Source of the DNA: JANXLS01 sp035308565
GTDB taxonomy: Bacteria; Planctomycetota; SZUA-567; H5-PLA8
Assembly (NCBI GenBank): GCA_035308565.1
Contig: DATGGK010000201.1
Span: 1 to 64,000, forward strand
Length of the DNA stretch: 64,000 nucleotides
Direction: 5' to 3'
The position numbers and the translations under genes are program-made. The notes below the pieces were generated by a model. It saw only the letters and a program-made list of their open reading frames with translations, was not told the origin of the DNA and did not search any database. Below are positions 7,172 to 15,050 of the stretch, piece by piece (within the stretch, counting starts at the first letter, position 1; every line of letters starts with the position of its first letter).

Positions 7172-9610
7172 TCAATTCACGACGATGGCGTGCTCCGGGC
7201 AGACTTGTTTGCACGTGTCGCAGCGGGTGCATTTATTCAAGTCGATATCATGTTTTTGATATGGTGTCATCGGAATTGCGTTCACGGGACATTGCTGCGA
7301 ACAAATCGTGCAGCCAATGCACGCATCGGTGACGTAATAGCCGATCAACGCTTTGCATTTTCCCGCAGGACATTTTTTCTGCAAATGCGCTTCGTATTCG
7401 TCGCGAAAGTATTTTAGCGTCGTGAGCACCGGATTGGGCGCAGTTTTTCCAAGTCCACACAGACTGCCTTGGTTGACCACCTTCGCGAGATGCTCAAGTT
7501 CTTCAAGGTCACCTTTCTTTCCCTGTCCAGCACAAAGCCGTTCGAGGATATCGCGCATGCGGCGCGTGCCGATGCGGCAGAAGGTGCAGCGCCCGCACGA
7601 TTCGGTCTGTGTGAATTGTAGAAAGTAGCGCGCGATATCCACCATGCAATCGCACTCGTCCATCACCACCATGCCGCCGGAACCCATGATTGCGCCGACG
7701 GCGGCGAGCGCCTGGTAATCGACTTTCGTCTCCGCGAGCGACGCGGGCACGCATCCGCCCGACGGGCCGCCGACTTGCACGGCCTTGAATCGTTTGCCGT
7801 CCGCTATGCCGCCGCCGATTTCTTCAACGATTTCGCGCAGAGTGATGCCCATCGGCACTTCAATCAGTCCTCCGCGCGCAACTTTTCCGGCGAGCGCAAA
7901 AACTTTTGTGCCGCGGCTGTCGGGCGTGCCGTGTTTCGCAAACGCAGCCGCGCCGTTGCGCATGATCCACGGGACAAGCGCGAGTGTTTCGACATTGTTG
8001 ATCAGCGTCGGCTTGCCCCACAATCCGCTTTCCGCGGGGAACGGCGGGCGCAGGCGCGGCATGCCGCGGCGCCCTTCGACGGACGCCATCAGCGCCGTCT
8101 CTTCGCCGCACACAAATGCGCCCGCGCCTTGTACGATCCGCATGTTCAATTTGAAGCCGCGGCCCATGATGTTGTCACCGAGTAGGCCGAGCATTGAACA
8201 GCGCGTCAGCGCTTCGCCGATGCGCTTGACCGCCAGCGGGTATTCGGCGCGAATGTAAAAAATGCCTTCGCTGGCGCCCGTCGCGCGCGCGGCAATCGCC
8301 ATGCCTTCGATCACGCGATAAGGGAACGATTCGAGGATCATGCGGTCCATGAACGCGCCGGGATCGCCCTCGTCGCCGTTGCAGATGACGTATTTCAAAT
8401 CGCCTTTGGCCGCGCGCACCGCCGCCCATTTCACGCCGGACAAAAACCCCGCGCCGCCGCGCCCGCGCAATCCCGATTCGCGAATTTGCTCGATGATTTT
8501 TTCCGGCGCGATTCCGTCAAGACATTTCCGCAGCGCGCTTAATCCGTCGTGGCGCAAATATTCGTTGATATCGAGCGGATCGATGCTGCCGCAAAGTTCA
8601 GTGGCGATGTGAACTTGCCGCCCAAGAAATGCATCGACGGGCGGATCGCGCACATCGATGGCGTGGCGCTCGATTGCCTCGTCCGGCGGGCCTTCGAAAA
8701 TGCGCGAAATCGCATTGCCGCACACCCGGCTTGCGCGGCGCCACCAACTCGGCGCAGGAAAATGGCGGGCCACAATCGAGTCCGCGTCATCCGCAGTTAC
8801 CTTCGCGTAAAGCGCGGGCGCTTTTCCCGGAACAACAACTTCAACCATCGGCGTTTGATGACAAATGCCGACGCACCCGACGCGCTTGATGGCAACTTTG
8901 GCGCGCGTGCGGGCGACTGCCGCGGTCAGCGCGTCCCGAACATCACCGCTGCCTTTTGCCACACAGCAGGAACCCAGTCCCACACGAATTTCGGCGCATC
9001 CATTGGCGGACGGCGCAGCATGCGAATGCGATTGAGCCGGCGGCCGCGCCGCACGGTGAGCGGCAAGTTCCTCGTAATCGCGAAGCATCTGCGCGACGCC
9101 GCTCGGCGCAAGATGACCGTAGGTCACTTCGCCGACTTGAACAACCGGCGCCAGCGTGCAGCAGCCCAGGCACGCGACTTTTTGCACGGTAAATTTCCGC
9201 TGCGCGTCCGTGTCCTGGCCGGGCGCAATTTTCAACTCGCGCAAAATCGCGTCTTCGATCAAATCCGCGCCCTTGACGTGACAAGCGGTCCCGTGGCACA
9301 CGCGCAGCAAATGCGTGCCGACTGGCGAGTGGCGAAATTGGCCGTAAAAAGTCGAGACGCCTTGAATCGCGGCGGGAGTTATCTGCGTCAATTCGCAGAC
9401 GCGCCGCATGGCTTCGTCCGGCAAATAACGGTAATGTTCCTGTATCGCTTGAAGAATCGCGATGACGGATTCCGGCCCGCGGCCAATCTCCGAAATTGTC
9501 CGATCGACAAACGACAAATCAATCTTGTTATCGGCACACGCATGGCCGCAGCCTTGATGCGCGTGCGGATCGGCATGCAACGCCGTTGCAGTGAAATTGG
9601 CGCAGCTCAT
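7172..9610 (-). CDS. Fused NuoE-NuoF NADH dehydrogenase/diaphorase (HydC-HydB-like)
   Basis: An 812-residue fusion. Residues about 30-180 are NuoE-like (thioredoxin-fold 2Fe-2S with CHGTAC and VACLGCC). Residues about 210-290 are a second thioredoxin-like 2Fe-2S domain (GSCCVAKG, VGCVGIC). Residues about 330-740 are NuoF, with the FMN/NADH loops GLRGRGGAGFLSG and CNGDEGDPGAFMDRM and the 4Fe-4S motif ESCGRCTFCRIG. The C-terminus carries two 4Fe-4S clusters (CIGCTICSQQCP and CTRCDTCKQVCP). The layout matches HydB of electron-bifurcating hydrogenases plus its HydC partner, joined in one chain. It should oxidise or reduce NAD(H) in the cytosol. The ATG at 9610 overlaps the upstream stop (ATGA); a TTG at 9631 is a less likely start. 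No hydrogenase or formate dehydrogenase catalytic subunit is nearby. Confidence 0.9.
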   Translation of the reverse strand: MSCANFTATALHADPHAHQGCGHACADNKIDLSFVDRTISEIGRGPESVIAILQAIQEHYRYLPDEAMRRVCELTQITPAAIQGVSTFYGQFRHSPVGTHLLRVCHGTACHVKGADLIEDAILRELKIAPGQDTDAQRKFTVQKVACLGCCTLAPVVQVGEVTYGHLAPSGVAQMLRDYEELAAHRAARPPAQSHSHAAPSANGCAEIRVGLGSCCVAKGSGDVRDALTAAVARTRAKVAIKRVGCVGICHQTPMVEVVVPGKAPALYAKVTADDADSIVARHFPAPSWWRRASRVCGNAISRIFEGPPDEAIERHAIDVRDPPVDAFLGRQVHIATELCGSIDPLDINEYLRHDGLSALRKCLDGIAPEKIIEQIRESGLRGRGGAGFLSGVKWAAVRAAKGDLKYVICNGDEGDPGAFMDRMILESFPYRVIEGMAIAARATGASEGIFYIRAEYPLAVKRIGEALTRCSMLGLLGDNIMGRGFKLNMRIVQGAGAFVCGEETALMASVEGRRGMPRLRPPFPAESGLWGKPTLINNVETLALVPWIMRNGAAAFAKHGTPDSRGTKVFALAGKVARGGLIEVPMGITLREIVEEIGGGIADGKRFKAVQVGGPSGGCVPASLAETKVDYQALAAVGAIMGSGGMVVMDECDCMVDIARYFLQFTQTESCGRCTFCRIGTRRMRDILERLCAGQGKKGDLEELEHLAKVVNQGSLCGLGKTAPNPVLTTLKYFRDEYEAHLQKKCPAGKCKALIGYYVTDACIGCTICSQQCPVNAIPMTPYQKHDIDLNKCTRCDTCKQVCPEHAIVVN

Positions 9611-12600
9611 GGTTGTGCGTTTCCAATGCAATAGAGGTTGGATTTGCCGCGAATGAAAATTCGATTTCCGACAAATGCCGGCGACGCGTTGCAGTGTTCG
9701 CCCAATTCGGAACGGCCCAGTTCTTTTCCGTCAGCAACGGAAAGCAGAAACATCGTGCCGGTTTTGCTCAGCAGAAAAAGTTTGCCATTGGCGAGGCTTG
9801 GCGACGCATGAAATTCAGCTTCGACCTCTTTCGACCACAATCGCGTCCCTTTCTTCGCGTCGAGGCACGTCACGGTTCCGCCGGTCTGCACGATGACGGT
9901 GATTTTTCCGTCCGAAAGCGGGCTGCAAATGTCGGGCAGATTCTCTTCATAGCCCCACGCCAAATGCGACTGGCTCACGTCGCCATGACCGTCGGCGCGA
10001 ATCGCGGCCAGGCGGCTGCCTTCCTGCGCCGCATAAACTAGCCCGTCCGCATAGGCCGGTGAAGGCGCGGTCTCGCCGGAGAGCGCTTCCGCGCGCCACA
10101 CTTCCGCGCCGTCGCCGGCGTCGTAGGCGGCGACGAACGGATTGGACACTGCAACAATCAGTTCACGATTGTCGATGCGAATCGTCAGCGGAGAGGACCA
10201 GGAACAGGGCAATTTGCGCGGAGTCTGCCAAAGGATTTTTCCTGTTGCGCTATCGAGCGCGAGCAGTTTTGATTTGTTGTCGTCCGCGCCGGCTTGATCC
10301 AATTGAACGATCACATGCCCGGCGGCAAGCGTGAGCGACGAGGCGTGCCCGTAATGATTGTCGAGCGGCCCGAGATTCTGCCTCCAAATCTGTTTGCCGC
10401 CAAAATCGAGCGCGGCGATAGTGCCATGCGCGAAGATGGCGTAGACCGCATGACCGTCCGTAGCCGGAGTGGGCGCGGCAAAGCCCGTTGCTTCGTTGAC
10501 CTTCGGCGGCGCGCCTTCGCTTTCGATATTCTTCTTCCAGAGCAATAGTCCTTTGATCGAATCAAAACAATAAACTTCGTTGGTCTTGCCGTCGGAGCCG
10601 GTGATGAAAAGGCGGTCGTTCCATACAATCGGCGAACTCTCGCCCGGCAAGGGCACAGACGTTTTCCAGATAATCTTGTCGTTTGTCTTGCCGTCCCAAT
10701 GTTCAGGAAATTTGGCGGCGCTGTTCAGAAGCGAAATGGCAACTCCGCTGTTGGGCCCGCGGAACACCGGCCAATTTTTCTGGAGTTCTTCGACGCTCGG
10801 CGGCGCGCATTCGGCGCTGGGCGAAGCGGCGATCACAGGCATGGCGCCTTTGCCGAATGAGACGGCCAGCACCGCGCTAGCCGATCCGACTGTCATGGCC
10901 AGCGTGGCCACGGCGTAGCGCGAAATCCTGGCGATCCGTTGGCGTTGCGCACGCGCGTCGGATGGCAGTTGCGGCTGAGGAAGCCGCTTTTGAAATTCCG
11001 CATTTGTTTTGAGAGCGATCAAAAATGCGACGATTCCGGTCAGCAGCAGTGAGCCGCCTGTTTCGGAGAATCGCTGGCGCTGGAAGAATTCCACGCGCAG
11101 GTTCAGGTCCAACTCGCGAATGCGCTCGCGAATCGACTGATCTTGCGGCGCGGCGTGCGCGGCTTCGCGCAACTGCGTCATTTGCGCATTGTTGAGCGGC
11201 CCGGCACCAACGTTATTCGCGTAGTTGAAAAGCATGAAAATCAACACAGTCAACGAAAAAGCGCCTGCCACGCAGGCTGAAGCACGCGCGATGGCGGCGC
11301 CAGATTGCAATTTTGTAGTGGGCAATTGAGTTGACGCAAGCACATTGTCGGCCGGATTCGCGGCAAGCATGCAGCTTGCACCGCCGGCGCATACGGCACC
11401 GCCCAAAGCTTGCCGGCGAACGCGCTCCTGCGGACAGGACTCGAAACAGCGCGCGCACGCGAGGCAATTCGCGCGATTTGCTTCCCAATCCAACTGTTTG
11501 CGACGAACGGATAAGGATATCAGCTTTAAGCCGACAACGGCACCGACCAACAATCCAAGACGCAGCCCCCACGTGGAAAATTCGGAGCGCAGCAACGCGG
11601 CTTGCGCGTACAATTCCTGCGGCGCCTGCCCCCTGCGCCGGAACGCATCGCTCGCGTCGGTGGTCGTGGCGACAAGCCCGGCGTCTTCGATGCTCACGCG
11701 CTCAGCCAAACGCACCGTGGCGTGCATCTTCGCGAACGCCGGACCCAGCCACTTCCCACCCCATCCGCCGCCAGCAACTAAGAGAATTAACAGTGCGAGC
11801 ATTCCAACAATCCGACTCGGTGTCATGCGGCGTTCGCGAACTGTAGCCGGATCCGGTTCATCGATTGCGCCAAACGGACATGCCTCTTCGCAGAGACGGC
11901 ATTGAATGCATATGCTTGGCGTGATTGTCACACGTTTGCGCGAGAAGCGTGAAAAGAAACCGAGCAGCGTGCCGTACGGACACAAGAACCGGCAATAGGG
12001 ACGTCCCACGAACATGCTCAACAACAGAAAGCTTGAACCAAGCAGAAGCATGTTCAAACTGCCCGTCCGCCTGAAAAAAGAGATAAAAGGATCGTACTCG
12101 CAAATGATGAATGCACTCGATGTCGCGGCGAAAAGAATGGCGGCGCCCAAATAAATCCATGCAAGCAAACCGAGCGCGTGCTCGAGCCAGCGCGGAACTT
12201 TAACGGGTCTTAATAGGAACACATCCTGAATGGCGCCGAGCGGACAGACTCCGGAACAGAAGACTCTGCCAAAAAACAGCGCCGCCAAGAGCGGCAAAAA
12301 GAAAAATGCCGCAACGCTCAGCGGTACGGCGTAATTTCGGTCACAGCACGCCAGCGCCATGTTTTGAACAGACCCAACGGCGCACACACAGCCGTGGCGC
12401 ACGAAACCAAAATAGGTCATCGACGCCACAGTCAACAGAAACAAGCATTGGCGCGAGCGCTGCTTGAGCGCCAGCCACGCTGCGAGAGTCAGCGACCCGA
12501 TCAGCACCGCCACGTCGGTGTAATCGGGAAGTTCGCCGCGCGGCGCTGGCGCGGACGGCGTGGGCAGATTGTAATTCGATTCGAATTCCGGCAGCGCAGC

Positions 12601-12669
12601 GCCAAACACTGACGGTTCGGAAACAAGCAGCAAGGCGAGCAGGAACAGTGCATGCGCGGCGCGTCTCAT
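9607..12669 (-). CDS. NapH/NosR-like membrane 4Fe-4S protein fused to a PQQ-like beta-propeller
   Basis: A 1020-residue fusion. After a signal or first membrane segment (1-24), several hydrophobic segments carry the two CxxxCP motifs of the NapH/NosR/CcoG family (FCSGVCPLG near 148 and YCRFLCPYG near 224). Two 4Fe-4S motifs follow (CIQCRLCEEACP near 252 and CLACARCFESCP near 400). More membrane segments come near 290, 370, 465, 545 and 600. From about 640 to the end is a PQQ-like propeller opening with NWPVFRGPNSGVA and containing blades such as ALDSATGKILW. NapH-type proteins pass quinol electrons to periplasmic ferredoxins; the fused propeller presumably lies in the periplasm. It starts at TAATG with the ferredoxin gene upstream and overlaps the NuoEF gene by ATGA. 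No FMN-binding NosR domain is seen. Confidence 0.85.
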   Translation of the reverse strand: MRRAAHALFLLALLLVSEPSVFGAALPEFESNYNLPTPSAPAPRGELPDYTDVAVLIGSLTLAAWLALKQRSRQCLFLLTVASMTYFGFVRHGCVCAVGSVQNMALACCDRNYAVPLSVAAFFFLPLLAALFFGRVFCSGVCPLGAIQDVFLLRPVKVPRWLEHALGLLAWIYLGAAILFAATSSAFIICEYDPFISFFRRTGSLNMLLLGSSFLLLSMFVGRPYCRFLCPYGTLLGFFSRFSRKRVTITPSICIQCRLCEEACPFGAIDEPDPATVRERRMTPSRIVGMLALLILLVAGGGWGGKWLGPAFAKMHATVRLAERVSIEDAGLVATTTDASDAFRRRGQAPQELYAQAALLRSEFSTWGLRLGLLVGAVVGLKLISLSVRRKQLDWEANRANCLACARCFESCPQERVRRQALGGAVCAGGASCMLAANPADNVLASTQLPTTKLQSGAAIARASACVAGAFSLTVLIFMLFNYANNVGAGPLNNAQMTQLREAAHAAPQDQSIRERIRELDLNLRVEFFQRQRFSETGGSLLLTGIVAFLIALKTNAEFQKRLPQPQLPSDARAQRQRIARISRYAVATLAMTVGSASAVLAVSFGKGAMPVIAASPSAECAPPSVEELQKNWPVFRGPNSGVAISLLNSAAKFPEHWDGKTNDKIIWKTSVPLPGESSPIVWNDRLFITGSDGKTNEVYCFDSIKGLLLWKKNIESEGAPPKVNEATGFAAPTPATDGHAVYAIFAHGTIAALDFGGKQIWRQNLGPLDNHYGHASSLTLAAGHVIVQLDQAGADDNKSKLLALDSATGKILWQTPRKLPCSWSSPLTIRIDNRELIVAVSNPFVAAYDAGDGAEVWRAEALSGETAPSPAYADGLVYAAQEGSRLAAIRADGHGDVSQSHLAWGYEENLPDICSPLSDGKITVIVQTGGTVTCLDAKKGTRLWSKEVEAEFHASPSLANGKLFLLSKTGTMFLLSVADGKELGRSELGEHCNASPAFVGNRIFIRGKSNLYCIGNAQP

Positions 12670-13229
12670 TATCCGTGAGCCTTCCCTTTCGTCAGATAAG
12701 GCTCCGAGGTGGGCACGCGCTTAAAGGCGTTCGACGGACAGGCGACCGCGATTGAACACTCGTTGCAATTCAAACAGCGATCGTGGCGCACTTGCAGCAT
12801 CAGCGAGCCATTCCCAAAACACTTGCAGCCTTTTACGCACTTCGCACAACCGATACATTTGTCTTCAATGATTGTGTATTCGTAGTACGGATCCTCAATA
12901 AAAGTACGCTTGATCGCGCCGGTCGGGCAAACTTGATTCTCCGCCGCGGCGTCGATGGAAAGCGGATTGGGATCGAGGAATCCGGTGCAAATTTTGCAAT
13001 AGCCGCAAGAGGCGTGAAGGTGCACGCATTTCACAGCCGATTCCTTCAGCACGCAGTGCGTGGCGCAATTTCCGCAATGAACGCACTGCGCCGGATCGAG
13101 CTGCCAGACTGTGCCTTGAGCGTGCGCGCGGCGAGCGACCATGGCAGCCAGCCCGCCAAGCCCCAACAGGCACGTGCCCCATACCGCATCGTTGACGAAA
13201 TCGCGCCGCGAAATGGGTGCCTCAGCCAT
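12669..13229 (-). CDS. Tat-exported 4Fe-4S ferredoxin, NapG/MauM-like
   Basis: A 186-residue protein. The ATG at 13229 is chosen because GGAGG precedes it by about 8 bases and because it gives a normal Tat signal: APISRRDFVNDAVW, a hydrophobic stretch, and AHA near residue 38. The mature part has four Cys groups: CVHCGNCATHC, CGYCKIC...CP, CIGCAKCVKGC and CLNCNEC...CP. This is as expected for a periplasmic polyferredoxin of the NapG/MauM type binding about four clusters. In NapGH systems such a protein takes electrons from the NapH membrane partner. Here the adjacent downstream gene is exactly that kind of membrane protein (TAATG junction), so a periplasmic electron relay is inferred. No nitrate or methylamine enzyme accompanies it. 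Confidence 0.88.
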   Translation of the reverse strand: MAEAPISRRDFVNDAVWGTCLLGLGGLAAMVARRAHAQGTVWQLDPAQCVHCGNCATHCVLKESAVKCVHLHASCGYCKICTGFLDPNPLSIDAAAENQVCPTGAIKRTFIEDPYYEYTIIEDKCIGCAKCVKGCKCFGNGSLMLQVRHDRCLNCNECSIAVACPSNAFKRVPTSEPYLTKGKAHG

Positions 13230-13464
13230 GCTGATTTCCTCCCCAATTCTGCGATTCGCCATGTTCACGCGTCTTCAATGCCTGAGGCATTCCGCAGGAT
13301 GAGAATTGCGCACAACCGGAGCAAATAGATTGCTTGGAGCATTGGCAAGAGTTTCTGAACAGCGTCGCCGCTGCAAGCGCCCCAAGGCTGGCCAGCGCTG
13401 CGCGCCGCCCGAAGGTCTGGAAAACCTCCCGACGTCCCGCATTGTCTTTACGTGAATCCGCCAT
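13222..13464 (-). CDS. Small Cys-rich protein with Tat-like signal, first gene of redox operon
   Basis: An 80-residue protein from the ATG at 13464, preceded by a GAAGGGA-type ribosome binding site. It has a twin-arginine/hydrophobic segment (FGRRAALASLGALAAATLF, about 18-36) and then a compact cysteine cluster CQCSKQSICSGC plus SSCG (five Cys within 18 residues). The stop overlaps the next gene's start by 8 bp, which supports translation as part of the operon. The spacing does not match a standard ferredoxin motif. It could bind a metal or an iron-sulfur centre at the outer face of the membrane. I do not recognise the family. A GTG/ATG further upstream is possible but less protein-like. Confidence 0.65.
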   Translation of the reverse strand: MADSRKDNAGRREVFQTFGRRAALASLGALAAATLFRNSCQCSKQSICSGCAQFSSCGMPQALKTREHGESQNWGGNQHG

Positions 13465-13523
13465 TCGTTTTCCCTTCGTTCGCAAAGCTGAATACGACTC
13501 AACTCTGCGAATTCTCATAAAAG

Positions 13524-13552
13524 GATATACACCTACGGTGATCTAGTGTAAA
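13524..13552 (-). promoter_or_regulatory. Candidate sigma70-type promoter for the redox operon
   Basis: Reading the minus strand, TTTACA (13552-13547) and TATATC (13529-13524) are separated by 17 bases. This would place transcription start near 13517, about 50 bases before the first ATG at 13464. It is in the 118-bp region shared with the divergent PQQ-like gene. Pattern match only. Confidence 0.45.
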
Positions 13553-13555
13553 CTA
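13530..13555. promoter_or_regulatory. Two short inverted repeats overlapping the candidate promoter
   Basis: CACC-TAC-GGTG (13530-13540) lies within the -10/-35 spacer and TAGT-GTAA-ACTA (13544-13555) covers the -35. Both are dyads placed where an operator for the divergent genes would be. No matching regulator gene was recognised nearby. Confidence 0.3.
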
Positions 13556-13582
13556 AAGAATGGGTTGTAAAGAGGATTTTGC

Positions 13583-15034
13583 GTGATTGAACGGGTCTCA
13601 CAATTTCACGAGCGGTTTCAGCAGTCGGCGCGCCGACACGTGTCCATGTTAAAATTGGTTCCCCTTTTCTGCGCTGTGGCCGGCGCGGCGGCATTGAGTA
13701 CCTGGCTGTTGATGCGAAATCAAAGCGCGGGCATCCAAGCGCGCGTTTCGCAGCCGGACGGTCCGGGCATGGCGCCCACTGAGAATTCCGTCAAAGCCGG
13801 TAGTAAACTTGAGCACGGAAAAGGAACGCGCTCGGCTCTGACTGGCACATGGCCGGCGTTTCGCGGAAAGGATTCAAATGGAATCTGCTCCGACGACGTC
13901 GTTCTTGCCAAGGCTTGGCCAACGAGTGGTCCGCGCGTTGTCTGGTTCGTGGAGATGGGCGAAGGCTACGCCGGCGCGGCGATCGCCAACGGCTGCGCGT
14001 ACGTGCTCGATTACAACAAACCGGAAAAATGCGACGTGCTGCGCTGTCTTTCGCTTGGCGATGGCCAGGAACTTTGGCGCTACTCGTACCCGGCGAAAGT
14101 CAAACCCAACCACGGCATGTCCCGGACAATTCCCGCGGTAACCGATAAAGTTGCGGTCACCATCGGACCGCTGTGCGTGGCCACATGCGTCGATGCGCTT
14201 TCCGGCGAACTGCTGTGGACGAAAGATCTGGTTCGAGAATTCAAAGCCACTGTGCCCGAGTGGTACGCTGGGCAGTGCCCATTAATAGAGGGCGAGCGCG
14301 TGATACTCGCGCCGGGCGGCGATGCACTGATGATGGCCGTTGATTGCAAATCTGGCGCCGTGATTTGGAAGACGCCCAATCCACTGGCATGGCAAATGAC
14401 GCATTCCTCAATTACGCCTGTCGAGATAAACGGCGCGCGCACCTATGTTTACTGCCACAAAAGCGGAGTTGCCGGAGTCTCCGCCGACGATGGCCGGCTA
14501 CTGTGGCAATCGGATTTGTGGACCATTCAGCAGGCAACGATTGCATCGCCGGTGTCGCTTGGCGACGGCAAAATTCTGCTTTCAGGAGGCTATGGATCGG
14601 GCGCTTTGATGTTGGAGATTCGCGAGGAGAATGGCGTGTATGCCGTGAAAGAACTCTTTCGGCTCAAGCCGCAGATCTTCGGATCGTATCAGCACACGCC
14701 GATTTTTTATCAGGGAAATATCTATGGCGTGCGGCCGGACGGGCAGATGACCTGTCTCGACCGAGAAGGCCGAGTTTTATGGAGTAGCGGCAAAGAGCGG
14801 TTCGGCAAGGAGGGTGGCGGACCGTACACGCTCGCCAACGGGTTTTTATTCGCGATGGACGACAACGGATTGCTGACATTAATCGACGCGACGCCGGCCG
14901 CGTATAAAAAACTTGCGCAGTCGCAAATCCTGAATGGGTCTGAAAGTTGGGCGCCGATGGCCATCGCGTCGGGCCGGCTGATCGCACGTGATCTTGCTCG
15001 AATGATCTGTCTGGATATCAGTGTCCTGAAATAA
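13583..15034 (+). CDS. Membrane-anchored PQQ-like beta-propeller protein
   Basis: A 483-residue protein. The GTG start at 13583 is supported by AGAGGA seven bases upstream; the first ATG would be at 13648. An N-terminal hydrophobic segment (about 24-45, LVPLFCAVAGAAALSTWLL) should export or anchor it. The rest is an eight-blade-type PQQ-like (BamB-like) propeller, opening with WPAFRGKDSNGICSDD and showing blades such as CVDALSGELLWTKDL, AVDCKSGAVIWKTP and CLDREGRVLWSSG. No obvious PQQ ligand set can be assigned, so an enzymatic role is not claimed. It is divergent from the redox operon and 16 bp upstream of the NHL gene, so both probably form one transcript tied to the same process. Confidence 0.85.
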   Translation: MIERVSQFHERFQQSARRHVSMLKLVPLFCAVAGAAALSTWLLMRNQSAGIQARVSQPDGPGMAPTENSVKAGSKLEHGKGTRSALTGTWPAFRGKDSNGICSDDVVLAKAWPTSGPRVVWFVEMGEGYAGAAIANGCAYVLDYNKPEKCDVLRCLSLGDGQELWRYSYPAKVKPNHGMSRTIPAVTDKVAVTIGPLCVATCVDALSGELLWTKDLVREFKATVPEWYAGQCPLIEGERVILAPGGDALMMAVDCKSGAVIWKTPNPLAWQMTHSSITPVEINGARTYVYCHKSGVAGVSADDGRLLWQSDLWTIQQATIASPVSLGDGKILLSGGYGSGALMLEIREENGVYAVKELFRLKPQIFGSYQHTPIFYQGNIYGVRPDGQMTCLDREGRVLWSSGKERFGKEGGGPYTLANGFLFAMDDNGLLTLIDATPAAYKKLAQSQILNGSESWAPMAIASGRLIARDLARMICLDISVLK

Positions 15035-15050
15035 TAAAGGGTATCTTACG

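Noticed and set aside
5543..9610. A normal Nfn/Stn-type NADH-NADPH transhydrogenase
   Set aside because: The GltD-like subunit seems to lack the NAD(P)H domain, so the standard reaction is not supported.
8549..9634. A 361-codon plus-strand frame over the NuoEF gene
   Set aside because: Mirror of a gene with clear NuoE and NuoF motifs; translation looks non-protein-like.
10059..10334. Short plus-strand frame rich in Arg
   Set aside because: A run of Arg from GC-rich antisense of the propeller; no start signals.
9607..13229. A nitrate reductase NapGH system
   Set aside because: Only the NapG- and NapH-like electron parts are present; no NapA, NapB or molybdenum enzyme is in the window.
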